Positions 5,486 through 5,510 of a stretch of 5,510 nucleotides of DNA are shown here, one piece after another. The notes below the pieces were generated by a model. That model saw only the letters and a list, made by a program, of their open reading frames with translations. It was not told the DNA's origin and did not search any database. Every line of letters starts with the position of its first letter. The stretch's first letter is position 1. This stretch comes from Methanoregulaceae archaeon (GTDB lineage: Archaea > Halobacteriota > Methanomicrobia > Methanomicrobiales > Methanospirillaceae), in contig JALOPT010000115.1 in assembly GCA_025453715.1 (NCBI GenBank), positions 1 through 5,510 on the forward strand, given 5' to 3'. Position numbers and translations under genes: made by a program.

Positions 5486-5510
5486 TCACTCTTCTTTCAT
5501 CTTGTAATCT
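5486..5510 (-). CDS. dnaK: 3' end of upstream gene, probably DnaK (partial)
   Basis: Upstream of dnaJ on the same strand, one frame reads D-Y-K-M-K-E-E followed by TGA (5488-5486), six bases before the dnaJ ATG. Many DnaK proteins end in an acidic, lysine-containing tail after a DAxY/DADY-like segment, and dnaK commonly precedes dnaJ. Only seven residues are visible, so the assignment rests on gene order and tail character. Another gene of the chaperone operon, such as grpE, is possible. Confidence 0.45.

Overview
The window looks like chromosomal DNA of a methanogenic euryarchaeon, most likely of the order Methanomicrobiales. This is inferred from gene content only. The evidence is an archaeal-type Trm-G10 tRNA methyltransferase, an IMPase-family phosphatase next to an NAD kinase, a lipoprotein with a PEGA domain and an archaellin-like domain, a single-domain receiver protein, TATA-like promoter elements, and a bacterial-type dnaJ, which many methanogens carry. 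No rRNA, tRNA, insertion sequence, CRISPR array or phage gene was found.

Layout, left to right. Bases 63-1657 (+) hold a two-gene operon: an inositol-monophosphatase-family phosphatase (probably NADP phosphatase and/or FBPase/IMPase), then an NAD kinase 5 nt later. A 132-nt convergent gap (1658-1789) follows, holding a compact hairpin and three short perfect palindromes. Bases 1790-2746 (-) encode a THUMP/Rossmann methyltransferase of the Trm-G10 (Trm11-like) family. Bases 2800-3471 (-) encode a small secreted lipoprotein whose PEGA domain is joined to a domain resembling the outer beta domain of archaellins. A roughly 400-nt AT-richer spacer (3472-3869) follows, holding divergent promoters but no convincing gene. 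Bases 3870-4334 (+) encode a stand-alone response-regulator receiver. It converges, with an 11-nt gap, on a full-length class A DnaJ at 4346-5479 (-). The last 25 bases are the 3' end of a further minus-strand gene, six bases upstream of dnaJ, most likely dnaK.

How the genes relate. The phosphatase and kinase pair can be read as a split version of the NADP phosphatase/NAD kinase fusion known from Methanocaldococcus jannaschii (MJ0917), giving opposing control of NAD and NADP levels from one transcript. dnaJ and the probable dnaK form the Hsp70 chaperone operon. The methyltransferase, lipoprotein and receiver show no obvious shared pathway. Most of the window is ordinary housekeeping sequence; the PEGA plus archaellin-like lipoprotein is the least ordinary item.
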